This document shows, piece after piece, positions 24,121-37,420 of a stretch of 64,000 nucleotides of DNA. A program made the position numbers and the translations under genes. How positions within the stretch are numbered: position 1 is the stretch's first letter; every line of letters begins with the position of its first letter. This DNA is from Cacajao melanocephalus (taxonomy: Eukaryota; Chordata; Mammalia; Primates; Pitheciidae), in contig CAUYLG010076774.1 of the NCBI GenBank assembly GCA_963573385.1, positions 1 to 64,000 on the forward strand, in the 5' to 3' direction. The notes beneath the pieces were generated by a model, which made no database searches, was not told the DNA's origin, and saw nothing but the letters and a program-made list of their open reading frames with translations.

Positions 24121-26215
24121 ATGCAATTGAAAAACCAAGGTATACAGGATACAAATAGCATGATAAATAAAATAATACCTCACATCTCTATACTAACATT
24201 GAATGTAAATGGCCTAAATGCTCCACTCAAAAGACACAAAACTGCAAAATGCATAAGAATTTACCATTCAAGTACCTTCTGCCTTCCAGAGACTCACCTA
24301 ACCCATAAGGACTCACATAAACTTAAGGTAAAGGGATGGAAAAAGACCTTCTATGCAAATGGACACCAAAGGTGGGCATAGGTAGCTATTCTTATATCAG
24401 ACAAAACAAACTTTAACAGCAGTTAAAAAGACAAAGAAGGACATTATATAATGATAAAAGGCCTTGTCCAACAGGAAAATATCACAATCCTAAATACGTA
24501 TGCACCTAACACTGCAGCTCCCAAATTTATAAAACAATGACTATAAAACCTAAGGAATAAGATAGGCAGCTATACAACAATAGTGGGAGACTTCAATACT
24601 CCACTGACAGCACTAGACAAGTCATCAAGACAGAAAGTCAACAAAGAAACAATAGATTTAAACTACACCCTGGAACAAATAAACGTAACAGATATTCACA
24701 GAACATTTTACATAGCAACCACAGAATATACATTCTATTCATCAGTGCATGAAACTTTCTCTCAGATAGGCCATATGATAGGCCACAGAACCAGTATCAA
24801 CAAATTTCAGAAAATTGAAAGTACATTAAGTAATCTCTGAGACCACAGTGGAATAAAACTGCAAATCAACTCCAAAAGAAATCTTCAAAACTGTCAAAAT
24901 ACATGATAATCAAATTACCTGCTTCTGAATGACTTTTGGGTGAACAATGAAATCAAGATGAAAATTGAAAAATTTTTTGAACTAAACGATAATAGTGACA
25001 CAACCTGTCAGATCCTGTGGGATACAGCAAAGGTGATGCTAAGAGGAAAATTTATAGCCTCAAATGCTTACATAAAAAAAGTCTGACAGAGCACAAATAG
25101 ACAATCTAAGGTCACACCTCAAGGAACTAGAGAAACAAGAACAAACCAAATCCAAACCCAGAAGGAGAAAGGAAATAACCACCATCAGAGCAGAACTAAA
25201 TGAAATTGAAACAAAAAAAAATACAAACAATAAATAAAATAAAAAGCTGGTTCTTTGAAAAGATAAAATCGATAGACCATTAGCAGAATTAACCAAGAAA
25301 AGAAGATAGAAGATCCAAATAAGCTCAATTAGAAACAAAACGGGAGATATTACAACTGACAACTCAGAAATACAAAAGATAATTCAAGGCTACTATAAAC
25401 ACCTTTATGTGCATAAACAAGAGGAGATGGATAAATTCCTGGGAAGATACAACCCTCCTACCTTAAGTCAGAAAGAATTAGAAACCCTGAACAGACCCAA
25501 TAACAAGAAGCGAGATTGAAATGGTAACAACAACAACAACAACACAACAACAACAAAGCCCAGGACCAGAAAGATTCACAAATGAAACTCTACCAGACAT
25601 TCAAAGAAGACTTGATACCAATCCTATTGACACCATTTAATGAGATGGAGAAAGAGGGAATCCTCCGTAAATCATTCTATGAATAGCCCTAATACCAAAA
25701 CCAGGAAAGGACATAACCAAAAAAGAAAACTACAGACCAATAGTTCTGATGAACATAGATGCTAAATCCTTAACAATATATTAGCCAACTGAATCCAACA
25801 ACATATCAAAAAGATAATCCACTGTGATCAAGTGGGTTTTATACCAGCGATGCAGGGATGGTTTACACTTAAGTACTTAATCCACCATGAGTTATTTTTG
25901 TATATGGCATGACCTATAAAAACCCTGGAAGACAACCTAGGCAATACCATTCTGGACATAGGAATAGGCAAATATTTTATGATGAAGACACCAAAAGCAG
26001 TTGTAACAAAAGCAAAAACTGGCAAATGTCATGCTGTTAAACTAAAAAGCTTCTTCACAGCAAAGGAAACTATCAGCAGAGTAAACAGACAACCTACAGC
26101 ATGGGAGAAAATTTTTGCAAACTATGCACCTGACAAAGGTCCAATTTCCAGCATCTATAAGGAACTTAAACACATTTACAAAGAAAAAACAACACCATTA
26201 AAAAGTGGACAAAGA
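24121..26215 (+). pseudogene. L1 ORF2, endonuclease and part of RT
   Basis: The frame 24121-24381 contains the endonuclease start (ILTLNVNGLNAPLKRHK) and the CLPETHLTHKDSHKLKVKGW stretch. The frame 24583-24840 holds MGDFNTPLTALDKSSRQKVN, with the conserved Asp-Phe-Asn endonuclease motif. Frames break between them and in RT. Near 25530 there is a short CAA/ACA repeat. At about 25900 most RT sequence is missing, and from 25960 the C-terminal part resumes (frame 25979-26266 until the Alu). Confidence 0.8.
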
Positions 26216-26452
26216 GAGCCAGGCGTGGTGGTTCACACCTCTAATCCCAGCACTTTGGGAGGCTGAGGTGGGTGGATCACGAGGTCAGCACATCAAGAAC
26301 ATCCTGGCTATGGCTAACACAGTGAAGCCCTATCTCTACTAAAAATACAAAAAAATTAGCTGGGCGTAGTGGCACGCACGTGTAGTCCCAGCTACTCAGG
26401 AAGCTGAAGCAGGAGAATCACTTGAACCCAGGAGGCAGAAGTTGCAGTGAGC
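26216..26452 (+). mobile_element. 3'-truncated Alu
   Basis: The first about 237 bp of a sense Alu, stopping after 'gttgcagtgagct' with no second-monomer end, poly-A or right target duplication. The sequence beyond is not Alu or L1. An ordinary Alu insertion is 3'-complete, so a later deletion probably removed its tail together with the L1 3' end. Confidence 0.85.
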
Positions 26453-26689
26453 TTCAGCAATATCCAAATTCTTTTTGTTCTAACACTAAAACTCTGCTTC
26501 AATGTTAGAGTGCCTGTTCTTTTCAATAAAATTCTATGTTACATGTTAAATTCTATGGAGAAACAATGTCGGGTAAGAAAATAGAGAGTGGCTGTAAGAT
26601 ACTGTTTAATACTGAGTTGTTATGGAAACCCTCTCTTAAGAGGCAATACTAAGCATGGAAGGAAGAAAATGAGAGAATGAGGCTGTGAA
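26453..26689. other. Unique DNA
   Basis: No repeat family or coding frame recognised. Confidence 0.4.
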
Positions 26690-27175
26690 AATGCAGAGGA
26701 AATGTATTTTAGGCAAGTGTAAGAGTGAGGAGATCAGTGTCACTGTTGCAATAGTCTCAAGAAAGACTATGAGATCTTAGAGCAGAGTGATAGTAGTGAA
26801 GGTAAAAGGAAATTATATGAAACATTTTGAAAGAAAGGATAACAGAATTGTTGATTTGTTAATGTGTTGGATGTACGAAGTGAGAGAAATACAATAGTTA
26901 AAGATGAATCTAAGGTTTCTTGCCCTAGCAACTAGATGGCTAGATTTGCCATTAACTGCAATGAAGAAAACTAAGTATCAAGGGATTATTTGGAAGGGGA
27001 CTTGAAGGAGACTAGGTCTTTGTCCTTTGACATGGTAAGCTTAAGATGTCTATCAGACATCCAATGGGAGATGTTAAGTATGCAGTTAGATATGAGCACA
27101 GAGTTCATAGGAAACTTCCAGGGTGGGCATAAAATGTGAATGTTGTAAAAGAATTTAAAGCCATAAAATTGAGTC
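26690..27175 (+). repeat. L2 (LINE2) fragment
   Basis: Follows the L2 internal consensus: 'attgcaatagtctcaag', then 'ttcttgccctagcaactagatgg', then 'agacatccaatgggagatgttaagtatgcagtt' style blocks in order. Heavily diverged, no open frame. Confidence 0.6.
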
Positions 27176-27381
27176 ATAATATGTAACTATCTATCAATCA
27201 TCAGTCTGTTTATGTATCTATTTATAATCTATGTATCATTCAACTATTTACTATTTTTTTAAGATGGGAAATTCTATCCTATACTGATGAGAATGATCCA
27301 GTAAAGAAGAAAACATTACCAATATATAAAAGATGGGAAAGAATGGCTGAATTAATGCCCTTTAGTAACGAAGGGGATGGA

Positions 27382-27744
27382 TGTCTTAGTCCATTTGTGT
27401 TGTTATAAATAAATATCAAAAAATGGGTAATTTATAAAGGAAAGAGGTTTATTTGGCTCATGGATATTCAGGTTGTACAAGAAACATGGTGTCAACATCT
27501 CCTTCTAACAAGGGCTTCAGGCTGCTTCCATTCATGGCACAAGGCAAAGGAGAGCTGGCATGTAGATATTATATAGTGGAGGAGAGAAGAGAGTGACAAC
27601 TTACTCATTACTGTAAGGATGTCACCAAGCAATTCATGAGGGATTCATCTCAATGACTCAAACACTACTCACTAGGCTTCACCACCAACATCAGGAATCA
27701 CAATTCAACACGAGATTTGGATGGGACAAATGTCTAAGCCATAT
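27382..27744 (-). mobile_element. ERVL-MaLR LTR (MLT1/MST type)
   Basis: An antisense LTR that starts tgtcttagtccatttgtg and ends near ...ctaagccatat. It contains the reverse of the MaLR blocks ('gggtaatttataaaggaaag' and 'caattcatgagggattcatct'). Age looks greater than the MSTA copy at 20164. Confidence 0.75.
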
Positions 27745-27969
27745 GAGTAGTACTAAGTATTTTTATTTTTTAAAAGGAGGAGATGGTCAAAGGGGAATTT
27801 GGAATATTGGACATTATCTAAAGAAAGACCGTAATTTTAATTGCCTTTCTGTTTTATTCCTAAAAGCATTAACTACTACGTATAAGAAAATTGTAGCTGC
27901 AATGGGTGAGATATCAATGAGAAAAAGACTAATTTGTGTAAAATAGTACAAATAAAGTGTTCATTTGTG
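27745..27969. other. Unique DNA
   Basis: No feature recognised. Confidence 0.4.
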
Positions 27970-29109
27970 TATTAGAAGTAAAGATATACACTGAGACCGA
28001 CACACTCCCAAAAGATTGTGTGGGGATAAGAGCCAAAACTGTTGACTAGATGTAGCCAGGAACAGCTTCTCTCATTGAGAGACCAGACCATCAACATGTC
28101 CCATACACTCCAAGCAGAACTTTGGAAGAAAGGCATTGAGAGTGGACAGAGGGGGACAATGCTGAAAACCCTGCACAGGGCTGCCAATCACCAGGACTCC
28201 TTCCTGGCCCTGAGGAGTTCCTGGGGAATGAGTAGGCATGCAGTGGCTGACTCTCACCATGAATCTCTGGAATTCTAGCTGCAGAAGACTTAATGACCCT
28301 CAAGCACATTTGAGCTGACATGGAGAGCTGCCAAGGACAGGGCTCCAGTGTGCACAGAGTCCAAAGAGTTTGGTGTGGAAATGGCTGCAGTGGAGCTGAA
28401 CCAGGGACACACATCCCCCAAGGCTTACCATGCTCCTCTAAATGGCTTTGGCTTTTGTTGACTGTCAGACCTGCTTAGAACAAAGCCAGCTTGCCAGTTT
28501 GATCTGAGCTTCCCACCCCACTGACCTGCCAAACTCTCCCAAGGTCCTTGACTGGCCACAACCTCTTGCAGCTCAACCTCAAATGCACAACTGAGGCACT
28601 ACCCGGTAGCCATGGCCACAGTTTTTATGCTAGTAGACCCTACCTTACTGTCAGAGAGCAGATGGGACCCTGCTAGCACACACCTGCCTGCAGTCTCTTA
28701 TCACTACTTTTGTGGCATGCACTCACCTGCAGCCTCTACCCACTTCTTTCTTCACTGGCACACATGTGTACATGGATTTTGCTCCCCCAACACTAACAAC
28801 ACACTCACAGACATTGCTGCATGACCGCCCCACTACTGCTGATGCATGCATGGACATGGACTTTGCTTCCAACACTCTAATGAAGCGCTTTTGCTAGCAT
28901 TCCCCATTGGAATATTGTTGCCAATGAACCAAGAACAACTTGGGACCTCCAGTATAAAAGGTGCTTAATCTTGAGAGGCCAGAGAACAAAGTTGTGGTCC
29001 TGGTCCCAGACGTACAATGTAAAAGCATGTAACCAGTAGCACTGAGCTGAGCCTTGGCTCCCTGAAATTATCCAGAAACAAAGCTAGTTGACTAAACCCA
29101 ACTTATACC

Positions 29110-30200
29110 ACAGTGAAATCCTTAAGAACATCAAAGAATGAAAAAAGCAAAAAGTTTTATCTAAAGAATAGTGAGTTCAATGATTAAAGGAAAATAAGCT
29201 CACACAGATGAGTAAAAACTACTGCAAGAACGTTGACGAGTGTGAAAAACAAATGGGTTTTTATCTTCAAATGATGACACTAGTTCATGAGCAATAGTTT
29301 TTAACCAGACTTAAATGGCTCAAAAATTACAGACATAAAATTCAAATTCTATACGGCAACAGAGATCATCAAAATTCAGGAGAAAGTTGAAACTCAATCC
29401 AAGTAATCTAAAAATCTAGTAAAATACTTCAAAAGCTGAAAAGTAAAATAGCCATTTTAAGAAACAATAAAACTGATCTGATATAGCTGAAAAACTCACT
29501 ACATGTTCTTCATACAATTAGAAATATTAACAGTGGAATCAACCAAACTGAGGAAAGACTCTCAGAGCTCAAAAACTGGTACTTTGAGTCAACTCAGAAA
29601 AAAAAAAAATAAAACAGAATGAACACAACATTTGAAAAATATGGGATTATGTAAAAAGATAAAACCTAGGATTCATTGGCATCCCTGAAAGAGAGGGAGA
29701 GATAGTAAGCAACTTGAAAAATATATTTGAGGGTGTTGTCCATGAAAATTTTTCCAACCATTAGAAAGGACCACATTAAAATTTAGGAACTTCAGAGAAC
29801 CCTTGCAAGATACTATGCAAGATGACATTCCAAAGACACATAGTCATCAGATTCTCCAGGATCAATAGGAAAGAAAAAAATAATTAAGGGAGCAAGAGAA
29901 AAGGGGTAGGTCACCTACAAAGGGAACCCTATCAGTCTAATAGTGGAAGTTCTGGCAGGACTCCAGAAACCAGAAGAAACTGGGGGCTTATATTCAACCT
30001 TCTTAAAGAATAGAAATTTTAACTGAAAATTTTATATCCAGCCAAACTAGGCTTCATAAGCAAAGAAAAAAATAAAGTCATTTTGAAACAAGCATATGCT
30101 AAGGGAATTTGTTATCACTGGATCTGCCTTACAAGACATTCTTAAGGGAGAGCTAAACATGAAAATGAAATATTGTTAATGGCCACAACAAAAACACATG
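29110..30200 (+). pseudogene. L1 ORF1 and inter-ORF spacer, decayed
   Basis: Coiled-coil-type Glu/Lys/Gln-rich sequence, then the RNA-binding part (FIGIPERE-like near 29670), then the 'ctttttatatccagccaaactaggcttcat' type spacer (30030-30060). No frame longer than about 60 codons survives. Confidence 0.6.
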
Positions 30201-30272
30201 TAAGTACATAGACCATTGACACCATAAAACAACTACACAATCAAGTTTACAAAACAATCAGCTAACAACATA

Positions 30273-33200
30273 ATGACAGGATCAAATTTGCACATATTAA
30301 TATTAACCTTGAATAAAAATGGAATAAATGCCCCACCTAAAAGACACAGAGTGGAAAGTTGGATAAAGAAGAAAGACCCAACAGTATGCTCTCTTCAAGA
30401 GACTCATCACACATGCAAGAAAAATCACAGGATCAAAGTAAAGGAATAGGGGAAGATCTATCAAGCAAATAAAAAACAAAAATGAGCAGGTATTGTTATT
30501 ATTTCAGACAAAACAGACTCTAAAACAACAATAATAAAAAAGGACAATAGAAGTTATTACATAATAATAAAGGGTTCAATTCAACAAGAAGAATTAATTA
30601 TCCTAAACGTGTATGCACCCAACACTGGAGCATCCATATTTATAAAACAAGTAGTTAGAGAGCTATGAAGAAACTTAGATAACCACACTTTACTGACAGT
30701 ACTAGACAGATTATAAAGGCAGAAATCTAGCAGAGATACTCAGGATGTAAACTAGACACTCCAACAAATGGACCTAACAGACAGCTATAGTATACTTCAT
30801 CCAACAACAGCAGACTGTACATTCTTCTTATCTGCACATGGCACATGTTTTAAAGTTAACCACACACTTGGCAATACAGCAATGTTCAAATAATTAAAAA
30901 CAAACAAACAAATTTTATCAACCGTAATCTTGGCCCACACAGAAATAAAAACACAAATCGATACTATGATCTCTCAAAACCATAAAATTACACTAAAATT
31001 AAGCAATCTGCTACTGAATGGCTTTTGGCTAAACAATAAATTTAAGGCAACAATTAAGAATTAGTTTAAACTCATGAGCACAAAGATCCAGCACAACAGA
31101 ATTTCTTGGGCAGAGCTAAAACAGTGTTAAAAGGAAGTTTATAGTGCTAAATACTCACATTGAAAAGAAAAATATTTTTAACAATTTAACATAGCACATA
31201 GAGGAAATAGAAAAAAAAGGAGCAAATCTACCCCAAAGCTAGTAACAGAAAATAATAACTTAAATCAAATGTAAACAGAATGAAATTGAGGTGAAGAAAC
31301 TACACGAAAGATTAATGAATCCAGGAGTTGGTTTTTAGAAAGAATAAATAACATCTATATATCACTAGCTAGACAAATTAAAAAAGAGAAGATCCAAATG
31401 AATAGAATCACAAATGACAAAGGGGATATTACCATCAACCTAAAGAAATACAAAAAATCTCTCAGTGACTACTATAAACAATGAATACACTCTTGGAAAC
31501 GTGAAACCTCCCAAGATTTAACCAGGAAGAAATTGAAACCCTAATCATATAAATTGTGAGTTCTATAATTGAATCAGTAGTGAAAAACCTATCAACTAGA
31601 AAAACATCTGAATCAGAGAGATTTACAGCCAAATTCTTTTAGATGAATGCAAAAGAAATATTACCAATCTTATTGAAAGCTTTGCAAAAAGATCAAGAAG
31701 GAGGAATTTCTCCCTACCTCACTCTATGAAGTCAGCATCATTCTGATACCAAAAGATGACAGAGCTGCAACAACAAAAAATAAAACTTCTGGTCAATATT
31801 CTTGATGAACATAAATGCAAAAAATATCAACCAAATACTAGCAAACTGAATCCAGCAGCACATCAAAAGGCTAATCCAGCACCCTAAAGTAGTCTTTATT
31901 TTTGCAAGGAATAGTAGGTTTAACATATACAAATCAATAAATGTGAATTGTTGCCTAAACAGAACTAAAAACAAAAACCACAAGATCTTCTCAATAGGTG
32001 TAAAAAAGGCTTTTGATAAAATTTAATATCTTTTTATGTTAAAAACCTTCAACAAACTAGATACAAACTAGATATGAAAGGAACATACTTCAAAATATTA
32101 AGATTCATCTTTGACAAACTGACAGCCAACATCATACTGAGCTGACAGAAGCTGGAAGCATTGCCATTGAGAACAAGGACAAGGATTTCAACTCTCGTTG
32201 CTACTATTTGACATGGTACTGGATGTCCTAGCTAAAGGAATCAGAGAGAAAAAATAAATAAAAGACATCCAAATAGAAAGATAAGAAGTCAAACTATCCC
32301 CTCACAGATAATATAAGTCTGTACCAAGAAAATCCATAGTTTTTGTCCAGTGCTCCTAGATCTAATAAACATCTTCAGAAAAGTTTTAAAATATAAAATC
32401 CATGTATAAAAATCAGTAGGATTTTTACATACCAATAACGTACAAGCTGAGAGTCAAATGAAGAACACAATCCCACTCACAGTAGCCACAAAAAAATAAA
32501 ATACAAGGGAATAAAGAGAACCAGGAAGATAAAAAGATGTCTACGATGAAAATTATAAAACACGATTGGAAAAAAATCAGAGATGACATAAAGAAATGGA
32601 TAAACATTGTATGCACACAGATAGGAAGAACTGACATTATTAAAATGGTCATACTGCCCAAAGTAAATTGCAATCTCAATAATTTCCCTGTCTAATTACC
32701 AATGACGTTTATTACAGAATTAGAAACATACAATTCTAAAATTCATATGGAACTAAAAGGGAGGCCAAATAGCCAGAGCAATCTTAAGAAAAAACAGCAA
32801 AGCTAGAGAAACAACACTACCCAACTTCAAACTATACCTCTAGGCAACAGTAACTGAAACAGCATGGTACTGATACAAAAACACATACATAAACCAGTGG
32901 AGCAAGTTGGGAAACCCAGAAATAAAGCCACATACCTACAACCATCTGATCTTTGACAAAATCAATAATAAGAGGCAATGAGAAAAAAACTCCCTATTTA
33001 ACAAATGGTGCTAGATAAGTAGCTAGCCACATGCAGAAGATTGATGGCAGACTCCTTTGTTGTAGCATATACAAAAATTAAGATGAATTAAAGACAAATG
33101 TAAAACCTAAAACTATAAAAACTCTGAAGGGCAACCTAGGAAATACCATTCTGGACATAGGCCCTGCAAAGTTTTTATGATGAAGACTGCAAAAACAATT

Positions 33201-34700
33201 GAAAGAAAACTCAACAATTGAATGTGATCCAGCAATCTCACTTCTGGTTATATACCCAAAAGAATGAAAGTCAGTATAGCAAAAAGATGTCTGCACTCCC
33301 ATGTTTGTTGCAGCACTGTTCACAATATCTTAGATTTCAAAGCAATCTAAGTGTCTGTCAATGGATGAATGGATAAAAAAATGTGATAGGTATACACAAT
33401 GGAGTACTACTCAACCATAAAAAAGAATAAGATCCTGTCATCTGCAACAATGTGGACAGAACTGGAGATTATTATGTTAAGTGAAATAAGCCAGGTACAG
33501 AAAGACAGAAGTCATACATTCTTACTTATTTGTGAAATCTAAATATCAAAATAATTGAACTCATGGACATAGAGAGTAGAAGGATGATTACCAGAAGCTG
33601 GGGAGGGTAGTGGGGATTTGGAAGTTTTGGGAGAGGTGAGGATGGTTAATGGGTACAGAAAATAGTTGGAAGGAATAAAGAAGGACCTACTATTTGATAG
33701 CACAACAGGGTGACTATAGTCAATAGTAACTTAATTGTACATTTTAAATAATAAAAGTAATGTAATTATATTTTTTGTAATACAAAGGATAAATGATTGA
33801 GAGAATGGATACCTCATTATCTATGATGTATTTATTCTACCTTGCATGCCTGTATTAAAACACCTCATGTGCCCTATAAATATATATACCTACAATGTAC
33901 CCACAAAAATAATTTAAAAAATGAAACAATTGAGAAGTGTTATCTAATTATATTAAAGAGCTACTGCACAGAGACAACAACAACAACAATGAAACATTGA
34001 GTAAACCACTGCCCTATAGAGTGGGAGAAAATACTTTCAAACTATGCATCTAAAAATGTTCTAATATCGAGTCTACGTAGAACTTAAAAAGCAAAATACA
34101 AACAACCCCATTCAAAAGTGGGCAAAAGACGTGAACAGACACTTCTCAAAAGAAGACATAAATGCAGCCAATGAGCATATGAACAAATGTTCAGCAGCAC
34201 CTATCATTATATAAATGCAATTCAAAACCACAATGATTCTCACACCAGGCAGAATGGCTATTATTAAAAAGTCAAAAAGTAACAGATGCTGGTGAGGCTG
34301 TGAAGAACAGGGAACTTTTATACATTGTTGTTGAAAATGTATATTAGTTCAGCCATTGTGGAAAGCAGTTTGAAGATTTCTCAAAGAACTTAGAACTACC
34401 TGTCAACCCAGTCATCTCATTAATAAGTATATATCCAAAATAATATAAATTGTTCTATCATAAAGACACATGTATGTATATGTTCATCATACCACTATTC
34501 ACAATAATAAAGACATGGAATCACCTTAAATGCAAATCAGTGGTGGACTGTATAAAGAAAATATGGTACATATACACGATGGAATACTATGCAGCCAAAA
34601 AAGAATAAAATCATGCCCTTTGCAGCAACATGGATGCAATTGGAGGCAATTATCCTAAGTGAATTAACCTAGAAAAAGAAAACCAAACATCACGTTTTCT
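30273..34700 (+). pseudogene. L1 ORF2, decayed throughout
   Basis: ORF2 starts atgacaggatcaaatttgc and continues through the endonuclease (30273-31000), RT (31350-32700) and C-terminal part (32700-33216, resuming 33926-34700). Domain order is intact but stops and frameshifts are frequent. The longest minus-strand frames within it are shadows. Confidence 0.7.
33217..33925 (+). mobile_element. 5'-truncated L1MA-like 3' end nested in ORF2
   Basis: The end of ORF2 and an old-type 3'UTR (33480-33920), with blocks 'ggttaatgggtacag' and 'gactatagtcaatag', and the final 'cctacaatgtacccacaaaaat' and A-rich tail. Host ORF2 runs up to acaattga at about 33210-33218 and resumes with acaattga at about 33926-33933, an 8-bp target duplication. 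Confidence 0.7.
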
Positions 34701-35516
34701 CATGTAAGTGGAAGCTAAACATTGAGTACACATGTCTGTAAAGAAGGAAACAACAAACATACTTGAAAATAGAGGATGACAGGAGATTGAGGATGAGAAA
34801 ACTATCAAGCACTATGTCCATTACATTCTTCTATCTCTGTGAGTTCAATTGTTTTACTTTTTAGCTCCCACAAATAAGTGAGAATATGTAAAGTTTGTCT
34901 TTACGTGCCTGGCTTATTTCACTTAATGGAATGACCTTCAGTTGCATCCACGTCTTAGCAAATGACAGAATCTCTGTCATTCTTTTTTTTTTAATGGATG
35001 AATAGTACTCCATTGTGTATATGAACCATATTTTTTAATCCATATATGTGTTAGTTGCTTCCAAATTTTGGCTATTGTGAAGAGAACTGCAACAAACATG
35101 GGAGTGCAGATATATCTTTGATACACAGGTTTCCTCTTTCAGGTATATACCCAGCAGTGGGATTGCTAGATCATGTGATAACTTTATTATTATTTTTTTG
35201 AATAGCCTTCAAACTGTTCTCCACAGTAGTTCTATTAACTGACGTTCTCACCAACAATGTATGAGGGTTCCGTTTTCTTGATATCCTCGCTGGCATTTTT
35301 CATTGTGTTTTTGGGAAAAAAAAAAAGACATTTTAACTGCAATGAGATAATATCTCATTGTAGTTTTGATTTACATTTCTCTGATGATCAATGATATTAA
35401 GCACCATTTTATAAACCTGTTTCCATATGTATGTCTTCTTCTGAGATATGTCTATTCAGATCTTTGACCCATTTTTGACCAGTTTATTATATTTTTTTCC
35501 TATAGAGTTGCTTGAG

Positions 35517-35780
35517 CTACTTACATATTCTGGTTAGTAATCCCTTGTCAGATGAGGAGTTTGAAAATATTTTCTCCCATCCTGTGAGTTGCCATGTCAT
35601 TTTGTTGATTGTTTTCTTTGCTGCATAGAAGCTTTTTAACTTGATGTGATCCCATTTGTTCATTTTTTTTCTTTGTTTGCCTGTGCTTATAGGGGATTGC
35701 TCAAAATATTTTGGCCCAGACCAATGTCCTGGAGATTTTCCCCAATGTTTTCTTGTAGTAGTTTTACATTTTGAGGTCAT
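35517..35780 (-). pseudogene. L1 ORF2 C-terminal piece
   Basis: An 87-codon minus-strand open frame containing KLKSFYAAKKTINKMTWQLT and WEKIFSNSSSDKGLLTRI. This matches the part of ORF2 that in sense copies reads [11 protein letters not shown]...[14 protein letters not shown] (26045-26145). It is cut off from the endonuclease by the deletion at about 35797. Confidence 0.75.
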
Positions 35781-35797
35781 AGACTTAAGTCTTTTTA

Positions 35798-37420
35798 TTT
35801 TCTTGATGAATTGACCTTTTATTATTATATAATGACCTTCTTTGTCTCTTCTTAGAGGTTTTGCCTTGAAATTTATTTTGACTAATATAAGTATAATTAC
35901 TCCTGATTTTTTTGCTTTCCATTAGCATTAAATATAGTTTTCCATCCTTTCATTTCTAATCTCTGTTTCTTTATAGATAAAATATGTTTCTTATAGGCAA
36001 CAGATCATTGGGTCTTATTTTTTAAATTCATTCAACTACTCTATGTTTTTTATTGCAAAGAATAGTCCATTTACATTCAATTCTATTATTAATAAATAAG
36101 AGCTTGCTCCTGCCATATTGTTATTTGTTTTCTAGTCTGCTTTTCATGCCTTCTTCCCTTCCTGTCTTTTTTTTTTTTTTTTGTCAAGGTGATATTCTGG
36201 TGATATCATTTGGTTTCTTGTTTTTCATTTTTTTGTGTATTTTTATATGTTTTTTGATTTGAGATTATCACGTCTTGCAAATACTATTTTATAACACTTT
36301 GTTTTTTTGCCGATCACAACTTAACACTAAAGAAACAATCAAAAAAACAAGCAGAATCAGTACCAGTAGTAACTCTACACCATAACTTTGTCTCTCTGAT
36401 TTTTAACTTATTGTTTTTATTTTTATCTTATTGTACTTTCTATACCTTGAACAATTTTTGTAATTATTATTTTTATCAGGTTATCTTCTAGTCTTTCTAC
36501 TTAAGATAAGTGTACTTTACACACCACAGTAATAGTGTTATAATGTTCTGTGTTTTTCTGTATACTTACTGTTACCAGTGAGTTTTGTACCTTCATATGA
36601 TTTCTTATTGCTCATTAACATCATTTTTTTTTTCTGATTGAAATACTGCCTATAGCATTCCTTGTAGGACAGTTCTTGTGTTAATGAAACCCCTCAGGTT
36701 TTTTGTTTGTTTGTTTGTTTTTTTGTTTTTTTTGGTCTGAGAAAATCTTTATATTTCCTCTGTGTTGGAAGGCTATTTCTACTGGATATACTATTCTAGG
36801 ATCAGTTTTTGTTTCCTTCAGCACTTTAAATATGTTATGCTACTGTCTTCTGGCCTGTAAGGTTTCCACTGAAGAGTCTGCCACCAGAAGTGTTGCAGAG
36901 CTCCATTGTATGTTATTTGTTTTTGTTTTTCTCTTGTTTCTTTTAGAATCTTTTCTTTATCCTTGACCTTTGTGAGTTTGATTTTAAAATGGATTGAGGT
37001 GGTCTTCTTTGGGTTATGTCTTCTTGGTGTTCTATAACCTACTTGAACTTGAATATTGGTATCCCTCTCTAGGTTTGGAAAGTTTTCTGTTGTTATTCTT
37101 TTGAATAAAGTTTCTATTTCTATTTTGTCTCTACCTCTTCTATAAGACCAAAAACTCTTAGATTTGGCCCTTTGAGGCTATTTTATAAATTCTTTAGGCA
37201 CGCTTCATTGTTTTATATTTCTTTCTCCTTTGTCTTCTCTGTGCATTTCCAAATAGCCTGTTTTCAGGATCACCAATTCTTTCTTCTGATTGGTCAATTC
37301 TGCTATTAAGTGACTCTTATACATTCTTCAGTATGTCAGTTTCATTTTTCAACTCCATAATTTCTGATTACTTCTTTTTAATTATTTCAGTGTCTTTTGG
37401 TAAATTTGTCTCATAGAATT
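35798..37420 (-). pseudogene. L1 ORF2 endonuclease and ORF1 remnants
   Basis: On the minus strand ORF2 begins near 36085 (reverse of 'ccatttacattcaattct'), and the endonuclease runs left to the deletion at 35797. To the right lie the inter-ORF spacer (36640-36850) and ORF1 sequence (36960-37420). No long open frame remains. A T run at 36169-36182 and TTTG repeats near 36700-36730 are present. Confidence 0.6.

Larger units (their letters stand above)
27970..34825 (+). mobile_element. Old sense L1 (L1M-like), nearly full length
   Basis: A 5'UTR (27970-29110), an ORF1 remnant (about 29110-30200), ORF2 (from ATG at 30273) and its C-terminal end up to about 34750, followed by a short 3' piece. 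A second L1 3' end (33217-33925) is nested inside ORF2. Removing it leaves about 6.1 kb. Its 3' end abuts an antisense L1 at about 34826 with no clear poly-A tail. Confidence 0.75.

Noticed and set aside
24121..24840. Possibility that the endonuclease frames form an active gene
   Set aside because: The two frames are separated by stops, most of RT is deleted and the 3' end is absent.
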